The notes below the pieces were generated by a model, which was given only the letters and a program-made list of their open reading frames with translations, searched no databases and was not told the origin of the DNA. From positions 1 to 50,735 of the forward strand of contig CACWHK010000019.1 in assembly GCA_902760755.1 (NCBI GenBank): a stretch of DNA of 50,735 nucleotides, given 5' to 3'. Origin of the DNA: an uncultured Lachnospiraceae bacterium (GTDB lineage: Bacteria; Bacillota; Clostridia; Lachnospirales; Lachnospiraceae). The translations under genes and the position numbers were made by a program. Position 1 is the stretch's first letter; every line of letters begins with the position of its first letter. Positions 42,526-49,688 of the stretch are shown piece by piece.

Positions 42526-43652
42526 TATTTACCTTCCGCCGGGTCACTTCCCGGGGTCATGGTGACATTTCCTTCCGTATCGATCACCGCGTTGATGAAT
42601 TCCGTTGTATTCATGCTTTCGCTGTAAGCGATGATCAGCGTCTTCTTCGAACCGTCCTCCAGCAAAGAAGAGGTATTTCCGTACTTCTCCGAAAGCTCCT
42701 CCAGCTTCTTCTCGGATTCACTCTTCTCCGGGAGTTGCTGCACATAGGAAGACGGAAGATAATTGCCATCCGCATCCGTATCCGGCTCCGTAGGCGGTTC
42801 TCCCGTGGGGAGCTCGATCTCGCCGGATTCTACCTTTCTCTTGAATTCCAGGTACCGGTCATAGATTTCTGCCGCAATCTTCTCTCTCTCCGCCGATTCC
42901 CGATCCTCGGTGCTTCCTTCATTTCCTGCAGGTTCCGCACTCTCAGTACTCTCTGAACTCTCTTTAGTCTCTGTATTTTCCGTACTCTCATCAGCCCCGG
43001 AATCTTCCTCATCCGGTCCGATCACAGCGGTTACGTGCGGAATCATCACCGTCTGCTGCCGGTCATCCAGCATGCTGAGGAACTCCACCTGACCGTTAGG
43101 GTCAAAGATGACCCAGTCCGAAGAACCCTTGGGGAATTCCAGCTGCAGATTCCCCGCTTCATCCTTCTTGATATGTATGGGATGCTCTGTAGCATCTCCC
43201 ACCACAGTCGTTCCTCCGGCCATCCGCTCTCCGGTCTGCAGAGCGATCATAAAACCGGATTCCGAACTGCTGACATATACCGGAAGCGTGAACCGGAAGG
43301 CTTCGTAAGCAACACCGTCCGTCTCGCCGGAACGAAGGAATTCCACATCGGCAGGACCTGCCGATTTCGGTGAAAGGATATAGGTGATCTTTCCTTTCTT
43401 CTCCTCGCCCTTTGCTTTTACCTCCAGCATATCTTCCCCATGGTTTATCACGCTCCATGCAAAATCCGGAGTCTTGCTTCCGTCCAGAGTAACCTCCAGA
43501 TCCGCCCCGTTTTGCAGATAAGTCACCGGATAATCCGATTCACCGAAAAGAGTCTCTCCCTCCGGTTTCTTCTCCCGGGTCAGGATCAGGATCACGACGA
43601 GGATAGCAATAACCACAAGGATTGGGATGATCGCGATTAGTTTTCGTTTCAT
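42525..43652 (-). CDS. Membrane-anchored extracellular protein of unknown function
   Basis: 375 residues. One N-terminal membrane helix (about 5-25) with a basic start MKRKL and no clear cleavage site, so probably anchored with the rest outside. Residues 27-220 are beta-rich; 225-265 form a Ser/Glu/Thr linker; 265-300 a helix; the end is again mixed. I could not assign it to VirB8/TcpC although position and topology would suit such a role. GGAGG lies 6-7 bases before the ATG. It lies between the secreted 738-residue protein and virD4 in the machine operon. Confidence 0.82.
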   Translation of the reverse strand: MKRKLIAIIPILVVIAILVVILILTREKKPEGETLFGESDYPVTYLQNGADLEVTLDGSKTPDFAWSVINHGEDMLEVKAKGEEKKGKITYILSPKSAGPADVEFLRSGETDGVAYEAFRFTLPVYVSSSESGFMIALQTGERMAGGTTVVGDATEHPIHIKKDEAGNLQLEFPKGSSDWVIFDPNGQVEFLSMLDDRQQTVMIPHVTAVIGPDEEDSGADESTENTETKESSESTESAEPAGNEGSTEDRESAEREKIAAEIYDRYLEFKRKVESGEIELPTGEPPTEPDTDADGNYLPSSYVQQLPEKSESEKKLEELSEKYGNTSSLLEDGSKKTLIIAYSESMNTTEFINAVIDTEGNVTMTPGSDPAEGK

Positions 43653-43764
43653 ATTCTATCCTCCATACAGGATCCTGCGGGCAACCACGAAGGGCTCCGC
43701 CTTCCTTTTTGAACAGTACTCCCGGACAAGCCTTCATTCTCCCGGCTGTTTCGCGGCCGCTTTA

Positions 43765-45981
43765 TTAGTAATCCGGAGTCTCCAGATTGATCCGGGCGGT
43801 GGGCGCATAATCCACAGATCCGTTGGTATGATTGAAGGTAGCTGTCTTCTCCGTCAGGATCGTCCCTTTGTTTATCGTCTGCCCCCCGGTGCCCTGCAAC
43901 TGGACCGTGGCCACCCCGGTTACGCCCGTATGATACGGATTTGCGTCATTTGGATCCGTAGTCACATATTTCTGCGGGATCACCGCAACTCCAAAGACGC
44001 TCTTCTGATTCGCGCCGGATTTATGAAGCATGGTAGCGGCGTCCGTCCGGTTATAGCCCGCAAAGCACAGGGCATCCTTCCGGTTCTCGATCCTGCTTCC
44101 CGCATCGATCACGGCATAACTGAGGACCAGGCAGCCATAATTGATCACGCTTCCTCCACCGGTAAGCTTCAGTGCCGGCTCCGCATCCTTCTTTGCATAG
44201 GTATCCGGATCCACCAGACAGAAAACCTTTCCTCCCGGCATGATGATCATATCTCCGCTCTGCCCCGACCCGGGCGCCCTGCAGCACTCGATGGTTCCTT
44301 CCGAAGTCGCAAGGTAGGGAGAGATGGTTCCGCCATCCTTAACCAGGATGGTTCCACCCTTATTGATGATCTTTCCGTTATTGATAAAATTCCCTTCTAC
44401 GGAAAGCACGCCCCCGTCCTCGATCACGATGGTGGATCCCTCCGAAAGCACCACCCCATCGGACTTGGCGGTATTTCCGCTGTCATCCACATATTCCGTA
44501 TCCTTAACCACGTAGGTGGAACCTGCAGGGATCGTAATGGTGCTTCCGATCCCGGTATCCGGATCTCCGCCGGTTCCTACCAGAGACACGAAGGTGTGGG
44601 GGGTTCCCACATACCAGTAAAAGTTATTGCTGATATTCTTCGCTTTCCCCAGAGAGCCAAGGGAATTCCTTGCCTTCGCCTCAGATGGGAAGATCTCAGC
44701 TCCTCCGAATTCAAATGTATCCTCATCGCTGTATTTGTCTTTCCCCGTGGCACAGCTCAGGAAATATTCGCCAGCTATACTTTGAATATATCCGTTGTAA
44801 TAGCATAAATAATCGCTGAAGGGATTCAGTGCGCCTCTCAGTGTCCACCGGTCTTCATTGGAATCCCCCCGATATGGGACGAGATATCCCGGAGTGTAAT
44901 TCAGATCATATCTGACCGGATCTCCGGCATCCCGCCGGACCTCGACGGGCATGGAGCCCGAAGGAATTGTGACCTTCGTCGTACCGAAGTTTGTTTCGGT
45001 ATACTTTCTGTCCCTGTCCTTCACCACCGCGTTAAAATTCCCGGTTTGGTGATAATTGTTTGAGGAATACAGGTAATAGTCCTGATTTCCGTTCAGCTGC
45101 TTTCCGATGGTCCGATAGGACTGATCTCCCGGATTCTTGGCCGACGCCCTGGGTAAGGCTATGTCAGCCCTGATATAATCAACACCGGGAATCTCCCGTG
45201 TAGCCACAACCATTTCCTTGTCTTTAAAAAACAGGCTAATGCCAAAGGAATAGGCGGCACCCACATAATCATACCACTCGAGTTGCAATTCCTCCGAAAA
45301 GGTTGGGTAGGGCCAGTTGTTTGAAGCGGAACTGTAGATCTTTTTCGTCCAGAGGACACCCATACTTCCTCCGGTGGTATAGAATCTGTCCTTCGTAAAA
45401 TACTCCGGATGATCCTTCAGGGAGAACCCGTCCTGATCTTCCTTGATAAAAACATTTGCTTTGCTTCGAAACGCGGTGTCCGGCGTGCGGGTTCCGTCAG
45501 CCCCGCCCCGGGTGGATCCGTTCATTGCCTTTGTAGCCGCTTCGACACTCTGGTTCTGATCCGATCCGAAGATCTGAAAATCCCCCTGCAGACTGCGCAC
45601 CTCGTCACCCAGGAAGATATGGTCACTATCTGCATAAGTGGACAGGAAGCAGAGCGGCTTCTTATTCTGATCCAGCATGACGAACATGGATGCCATATAG
45701 TCACTTCCCGATGCCTCCGCCGCTTTCCTGAGGGTTTCATAATGGGTTTTATAGGTCACCTTATTCCACTCCCAGAAGGTGATCCGTCCGTTCTCGGCTT
45801 TCATGAGCTCAGATGTAGCGTCCGTCGCCGCATCCTCCGTGGAAGTCTCCGTACCTGTATCATCTCCGTCCGCATAGGAAGGAAGCTCGGCCCCGCCAAA
45901 GAGGGAAACGACGCCAAGACAGGCCGTCAGGAAGAGCGCCTGTAACCTTTTCTTTTTATGAAAATCGAATCTATGCTTCAT
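43765..45981 (-). CDS. Secreted protein (738 residues) with a beta-helix-like C-terminal half
   Basis: Starts MKHRFDFHKKKRLQALFL; Sec signal peptide with cleavage near SYA (about 36). The N-terminal half (about 60-440) is mixed and unknown. Around 480-570 runs a series of short repeats of the kind GSTIVIEDGGVLSVEG and GKIINKGGTILVKDGG, typical of right-handed beta-helix or adhesin stalk proteins. No LPXTG, no terminal anchor. GGAGGG lies 7 bases before the chosen ATG; an upstream frame to 46020 lacks a site. It follows operator site E and is the first gene of the machine operon (this gene, anchored protein, virD4, surface protein, virB6-like, virB4-like, STAS). Confidence 0.83.
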   Translation of the reverse strand: MKHRFDFHKKKRLQALFLTACLGVVSLFGGAELPSYADGDDTGTETSTEDAATDATSELMKAENGRITFWEWNKVTYKTHYETLRKAAEASGSDYMASMFVMLDQNKKPLCFLSTYADSDHIFLGDEVRSLQGDFQIFGSDQNQSVEAATKAMNGSTRGGADGTRTPDTAFRSKANVFIKEDQDGFSLKDHPEYFTKDRFYTTGGSMGVLWTKKIYSSASNNWPYPTFSEELQLEWYDYVGAAYSFGISLFFKDKEMVVATREIPGVDYIRADIALPRASAKNPGDQSYRTIGKQLNGNQDYYLYSSNNYHQTGNFNAVVKDRDRKYTETNFGTTKVTIPSGSMPVEVRRDAGDPVRYDLNYTPGYLVPYRGDSNEDRWTLRGALNPFSDYLCYYNGYIQSIAGEYFLSCATGKDKYSDEDTFEFGGAEIFPSEAKARNSLGSLGKAKNISNNFYWYVGTPHTFVSLVGTGGDPDTGIGSTITIPAGSTYVVKDTEYVDDSGNTAKSDGVVLSEGSTIVIEDGGVLSVEGNFINNGKIINKGGTILVKDGGTISPYLATSEGTIECCRAPGSGQSGDMIIMPGGKVFCLVDPDTYAKKDAEPALKLTGGGSVINYGCLVLSYAVIDAGSRIENRKDALCFAGYNRTDAATMLHKSGANQKSVFGVAVIPQKYVTTDPNDANPYHTGVTGVATVQLQGTGGQTINKGTILTEKTATFNHTNGSVDYAPTARINLETPDY

Positions 45982-46076
45982 GGCTGCGCCCTCCTTCCAT
46001 GCTTCGTCGCCTGCAACCAACTGTGGATCCGCCTGTGCTGCGCACTACCCGAATCCTTCGATCTTATCATCAGTTT

Positions 46077-46107
46077 ACCATACAGCAGATAACAAAAGCG
46101 CAACAGA
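46077..46107 (-). promoter_or_regulatory. SARP-type operator/promoter (site E) of the secretion machine operon
   Basis: Minus strand: heptamer TCTGTTG (46101-46107), 4-bp spacer AGCG on the plus strand, heptamer TTTGTTA (46090-46096), 7 bp, -10 TATGGT (46077-46082). Same 11-bp periodicity and -10 distance as sites C and D. About 95 bp before the start at 45981. Confidence 0.72.
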
Positions 46108-46186
46108 AAACCATATCACTTCATTATATCGGTTAGTAAACATAAAATCAACATTTTGCATTGGGAAATACACAGTTCCTTTATAG

Positions 46187-46230
46187 AATTAGGGGGATTT
46201 TCCCGCTGATTTCGGAAAATCCCCCTAATT
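46187..46230 (-). terminator. 17-bp perfect stem-loop after the pilin gene
   Basis: Arms 46187-46203 and 46214-46230 (AATTAGGGGGATTTTCC and its complement) with a 10-nt loop, 24 bp beyond the pilin stop and about 80 bp before operator site E. T-run after the stem is weak, so it may be a partial terminator or 3' stabiliser that lets the pilin be made in excess over the rest. Confidence 0.7.
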
Positions 46231-46254
46231 GCCGTCCTGAGGATCAGAACCTTG

Positions 46255-46704
46255 CTATTTTGTAGTTGTAACCTGTACGGTGGAACCTGTACCACTGTTG
46301 CCTACCATCCAGTTGGTCAGAGGCCCGATAGAAAGCTTCAAGATAACTACCAGAACGAAGATCAGAAGGTATCCGATGATCGCATTCTTCAGATGCTGCT
46401 TTCTCTTCTCTCTCTCCTGCGGCTCCTCAGCTGTTGCGTACTTTACACCCATGATGATGCAGAAGATCACGCCGCCGGCACCAACCAGCAGAAGCAGCGG
46501 GTTAACAAGCTTGTTGATCAGGTTCAGGACCGGATGTACTGCCGGATCCAGATCGATATCCGTTGCGGCCATAGCCGTGTCGCCAAAGGACATTGTTACC
46601 AGAACTGCCAGGAAAGCGATCACCGCGATCTTCATGATCATCACCGCTTTCTTATTCTGGGATACCTCGCGTAACCAGTTTGTCATCTTCATTCCTACTG
46701 TCAT
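46255..46704 (-). CDS. virB2: VirB2/TrbC-like pilin subunit
   Basis: 149 residues from MTVGMKMTNWLREV. A long signal sequence (about 21-41) with AMA cleavage site near 46, a first mature membrane helix (about 64-88, LLLVGAGGVIFCIIMGVKYA), a short charged cytoplasmic loop (EEPQEREKRKQHLKN) and a second helix (108-125), then a short Thr-rich end. The pattern helix-charged loop-helix is that of VirB2/TrbC pilins and the Gram-positive TrbC-like membrane proteins. It probably forms the surface or channel fibre. GGAGG lies 8 bases before the start. Has its own SARP-type promoter and a terminator-like hairpin behind, so it can be expressed separately. Confidence 0.87.
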   Translation of the reverse strand: MTVGMKMTNWLREVSQNKKAVMIMKIAVIAFLAVLVTMSFGDTAMAATDIDLDPAVHPVLNLINKLVNPLLLLVGAGGVIFCIIMGVKYATAEEPQEREKRKQHLKNAIIGYLLIFVLVVILKLSIGPLTNWMVGNSGTGSTVQVTTTK

Positions 46705-46776
46705 TTTTCCATCCTCCTTATATGATTTAGGTGTTAACCCCTTTTTGTACTGGGTTTCTTTTGATGATGTGAGTAT

Positions 46777-46807
46777 ATCATACCAGGCATAACAAATGTG
46801 CAACAAA
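46777..46807 (-). promoter_or_regulatory. SARP-type operator/promoter (site D) of the pilin gene
   Basis: Minus strand: heptamer TTTGTTG (46801-46807), 4-bp spacer, heptamer TTTGTTA (46790-46796), 7 bp, -10 TATGAT (46777-46782). It lies about 73 bp before the pilin start. Confidence 0.75.
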
Positions 46808-46831
46808 TAAAAAAATTTTTTTTTATTTGTT
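46802..46831 (-). terminator. AT-only inverted repeat at the end of the histidine kinase gene
   Basis: AACAAATAAAAAAA (46802-46815) and TTTTTTTATTTGTT (46818-46831) form a 14-bp A/T-rich stem that begins at the kinase stop codon. It overlaps heptamer 1 of operator site D. A weak terminator, or only the flank of the operator. Confidence 0.4.
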
Positions 46832-48054
46832 TATTTTTTTTGAACAATACGTTCAGACTCCGGAATCCGTATGGTTGCGGTGGTTCCGTATTCGGTTTTA
46901 TCTATGGAGAGTTCCCCGTTGCAGAGCAGGGACAGACGGGTCCGAACATTTTCCGTTCCCACACTTTTATATCTTTTCTGGGTCTGTAACTCCGTTCGCT
47001 TCCCATGGCCGTTATCCTGAACGGTAATAACGATATATCCCTTCTCCCGTACGGATGTAATCCGGATCTTCTCCCCTTCTTCACTCATGCCGACACCGTA
47101 CTGGATGGCATTCTCCACCAGAGGCTGCAGAGTAAGAGGCGGGATCATAAAGTCCGTGGCTGTAAGATCCTTCTCCACTTCAAACCTGCGGGAGGGCAGG
47201 ATCTTCGCCAGATCGATATACATATCCACATGCTCCAGCTCATCTTCGAAGGGGATCATGGATTCTCCGGTCAGCGCCTGAAACTTCCGCCGCAGATATC
47301 CGGAGAAGTTCTGGATCGCCGGCTTCACCGCCTTTGCATCTTCCTCAGAAAGAATGGCGATCTGCTGCAATGAATTATAGATAAAATGGGGATGGATCTG
47401 CTCCATCAGCAGCGCCACCTTCTTCTCCGACAGTTCCGTTCTGCTCTGCAGCACCTCCCGCTCCGTATCAAGCTGATACAGGGAGAATACGGACAGAAGC
47501 AGCATAACCTGGGAGATCCCCAGAAGATCCAGTCTCGGATCCACGATTCCCACAAGGGTTGAAGTAATGGGGAACAGGATACCGATGATAAAGCCGATAC
47601 AGGCCCGAATGCCCTTTTGGGAAAAAAGCATCATGAACAAAACCACAATGAACTGGAAGAGGGTTGTCATCTGTACCAGGAAATTAAACTGTCCCAGAAT
47701 GGCAAAGGCACTGACCAGAACTGCCGTCAGGAACTGAATACTGGTCCAGAACTTCCGGTTCCATACCTCGCCTTCGTCACGCCCCGTCTCCATAAAGTAC
47801 AGGGTAAAGAAAGGCGCCACCAGACTGTACATGGCCCGGGAGCTCAGGAAGTAAAGGTTATAGGAGGTCCCTATATAGTACTGGTCCGCAACCTGCAATC
47901 CAAGTCCCACCACTGTTACGCAGACAGAGTACAGGAAATAACTCATCTGTCCGCGATGTGCCCGGAACTGCATTCCCACGATCAGAAGCAGTACTGAGAT
48001 CAGGATTCCCAACAGGGTCACGGTAATATTCACATATCCTATGATCTCATCCAT
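46831..48054 (-). CDS. Sensor histidine kinase, LytS/His_kinase type
   Basis: 407 residues from MDEIIGYVNITVTLLG. Six or seven membrane helices fill residues 5-195, with very short loops, then the cytoplasmic kinase part: LLMEQIHPHFIYNSLQQ (216-231) with the phosphorylated histidine probably H223, N-box LVENAIQYG (312-320), G1 DNGHGK (347-352) and G2 GTENVRTRL (366-374). This is the LytS/YehU-like family that works with a response regulator. No separate sensor domain, so the signal is probably sensed in or near the membrane. It starts 4 bases after the membrane protein gene and is preceded by GAGGAT; a longer frame to 48159 overlaps that gene and lacks support. Confidence 0.92.
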   Translation of the reverse strand: MDEIIGYVNITVTLLGILISVLLLIVGMQFRAHRGQMSYFLYSVCVTVVGLGLQVADQYYIGTSYNLYFLSSRAMYSLVAPFFTLYFMETGRDEGEVWNRKFWTSIQFLTAVLVSAFAILGQFNFLVQMTTLFQFIVVLFMMLFSQKGIRACIGFIIGILFPITSTLVGIVDPRLDLLGISQVMLLLSVFSLYQLDTEREVLQSRTELSEKKVALLMEQIHPHFIYNSLQQIAILSEEDAKAVKPAIQNFSGYLRRKFQALTGESMIPFEDELEHVDMYIDLAKILPSRRFEVEKDLTATDFMIPPLTLQPLVENAIQYGVGMSEEGEKIRITSVREKGYIVITVQDNGHGKRTELQTQKRYKSVGTENVRTRLSLLCNGELSIDKTEYGTTATIRIPESERIVQKK

Positions 48055-48058
48055 ATCC

Positions 48059-48778
48059 CTATCCTCTGTTGTAAAGGTATAGATAGTATTCCTGGCAGAA
48101 TGCATATACCTTTCGTCCCAGCAACACTGCGGCCACCAGATATGCCGCAGATTCTGCAACTCCCAGCCATTTCATGAAAACCGTGGACAGATCATCCACA
48201 ACGAAGTAAAACGAGATAAAAAGAGGGATGGACAGAATGAGAACAATCTCTGCGGAGATCCACATCTGCGTGATGGTCTTCCCCCCTCTGTCCTCTTTCA
48301 CGGCTCTCTTCCCCCGGTTCCGGCCTTCCTCCTGCATCTTCCCGCGGATCCGCCGGACTCCCAGAAGGAAGAAGATGAACGCGATCAGGCGCAGCACCTC
48401 CGGCAGGATTCCCACGAAAATGGTGACAAAGAAAGAAGGAACGGTAAACGTCACATACGTGAGCTGCCACTCAAACACACGAAGCACCACCTCCGCGATG
48501 AGGCTGACCATCAGGAGATAACCGGCCTTATACCACCGCCGATCCAGATCAGAAAGCCGGTACATATTTACGAAAAACGAGATGAGAAGAAGGTAATCCA
48601 GCAGAAAGATCAGGATGCTTTCCGAGGATGAGTTCAGGAAGAGCGAATACATGATCCGATCCTGTTCCGTATCCAGCAGGGCATAGATCACACCGTACCG
48701 GAGACCCATCATCACCAGCAGGATCGGAAGGACGTATGCGATCCGACGTATGGCACTGTAGTTTAAGTCCTTGTTCAT
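48059..48778 (-). CDS. Polytopic membrane protein between response regulator and kinase
   Basis: 239 residues, about seven membrane helices (for example YVLPILLVMMGLRYGVIYAL, IFLLDYLLLISFFVNMY, FFVTIFVGILPEVLRLIAFIFFLLG, WISAEIVLILSIPLFISFYFV) with one charged cytoplasmic loop (RIRGKMQEEGRNRGKRAVKEDRGG, described here by its R, K, E and G content). Its topology resembles the sensor half of the neighbouring kinase, so it may be a co-sensor or kinase partner that lost the kinase part. No enzyme motif. It lies 28 bases after the regulator and 4 bases before the kinase gene, a three-gene signalling unit. Confidence 0.85.
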   Translation of the reverse strand: MNKDLNYSAIRRIAYVLPILLVMMGLRYGVIYALLDTEQDRIMYSLFLNSSSESILIFLLDYLLLISFFVNMYRLSDLDRRWYKAGYLLMVSLIAEVVLRVFEWQLTYVTFTVPSFFVTIFVGILPEVLRLIAFIFFLLGVRRIRGKMQEEGRNRGKRAVKEDRGGKTITQMWISAEIVLILSIPLFISFYFVVDDLSTVFMKWLGVAESAAYLVAAVLLGRKVYAFCQEYYLYLYNRG

Positions 48779-48806
48779 AATCCACTCTCACAGATATAAC
48801 ACTGCA

Positions 48807-49616
48807 TTAATCGTAATAGCTTCCCGGTTTCGTGATCAGTTCTCCCAGGGTCATCTCTGCCCAGGAATACTGGATCATATACTCTCCCATGAAGGAATTC
48901 ACGGCCACACTGTCCCCCTTCAGATAGTCCAGGTAATCGCAGTCGATCAGGGAGCAGTCCACGCCATGGGCATTCCAGCCCTTCACCAGCACCGCCTCCG
49001 CCCCTACCTGCTTCAGGTCGTCCCGCAGACTGGACAGAAATACACGCAGCTGCTTCTTCATTTTGTTATCGTCATCCGCATCCTCGAAGATCAGGCTTGC
49101 CAGTTCCCCAATGGTGCTCATGGCCCCCCTGCGGTCCACCAGGGCAGCAAGGAGCTCCTTATCCTTGCTCCGCTTAAATCGTACCGGAGCTCCGGTACGG
49201 TCGAAAACCTCGAAATTCCCGAAGCACTGTATCCGGAGAAGCCCTGTTTGCTCCCGTTTCACCGGTTCACGCAGATTCGCCAGTTCCCGCTCCAGATCCT
49301 CCTTCTTCGCAGGCTTCAGGATAAAACCGCTGGCATGCAGCTGGAAGGACTGGTAGGCAAAACGTTCATGTCCCGTAACGAAAATGATATTCGTTCTTGG
49401 AGAAAGCTTCTTCACCTCCATGGCCAGCTCAAGTCCTGTCATCCCCGGCATTTCGATATCCAGCCAGGCCACATCCGGCCGTGCATCCTTAACATAGTCC
49501 AACGCATGCCGATAATCCGAGAAGGGAGTGTGGGTCCCTCCCGGATCGATCTCGGTCATCATCTTCACAATCTCTTTCGCCGTACTTTCCTGATCATCTA
49601 CAGCAATGGTATTCAT
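48807..49616 (-). CDS. Response regulator with SARP-like (winged helix plus BTAD) output domain
   Basis: 269 residues. The receiver domain (1-120) has VDDQE at 6-10, phosphorylation site D53 (WLDIEMPGMTG), T81 and K101 (ILKPAKKEDL). From about 127 the output domain begins LRIQCFGNFEVFDRTGAPVRFKRSKDKELLAALVDRRG, the start typical of SARP/AfsR-type winged helix domains, followed by a helical end like the bacterial transcriptional activator domain, shortened. SARP activators bind heptameric direct repeats with 4-bp spacers just upstream of the -10, exactly as seen at the three operators of this block. Start at 49616 is preceded by GGGGGG. It is the first gene of the regulator-membrane protein-kinase unit. 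Confidence 0.9.
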   Translation of the reverse strand: MNTIAVDDQESTAKEIVKMMTEIDPGGTHTPFSDYRHALDYVKDARPDVAWLDIEMPGMTGLELAMEVKKLSPRTNIIFVTGHERFAYQSFQLHASGFILKPAKKEDLERELANLREPVKREQTGLLRIQCFGNFEVFDRTGAPVRFKRSKDKELLAALVDRRGAMSTIGELASLIFEDADDDNKMKKQLRVFLSSLRDDLKQVGAEAVLVKGWNAHGVDCSLIDCDYLDYLKGDSVAVNSFMGEYMIQYSWAEMTLGELITKPGSYYD

Positions 49617-49688
49617 AGGCCCCCCATTTCCCGATCGATCTGTTTCAAGATTTCAGGTCACCGTTAGGACTTATTCCGTAACGGAGCC

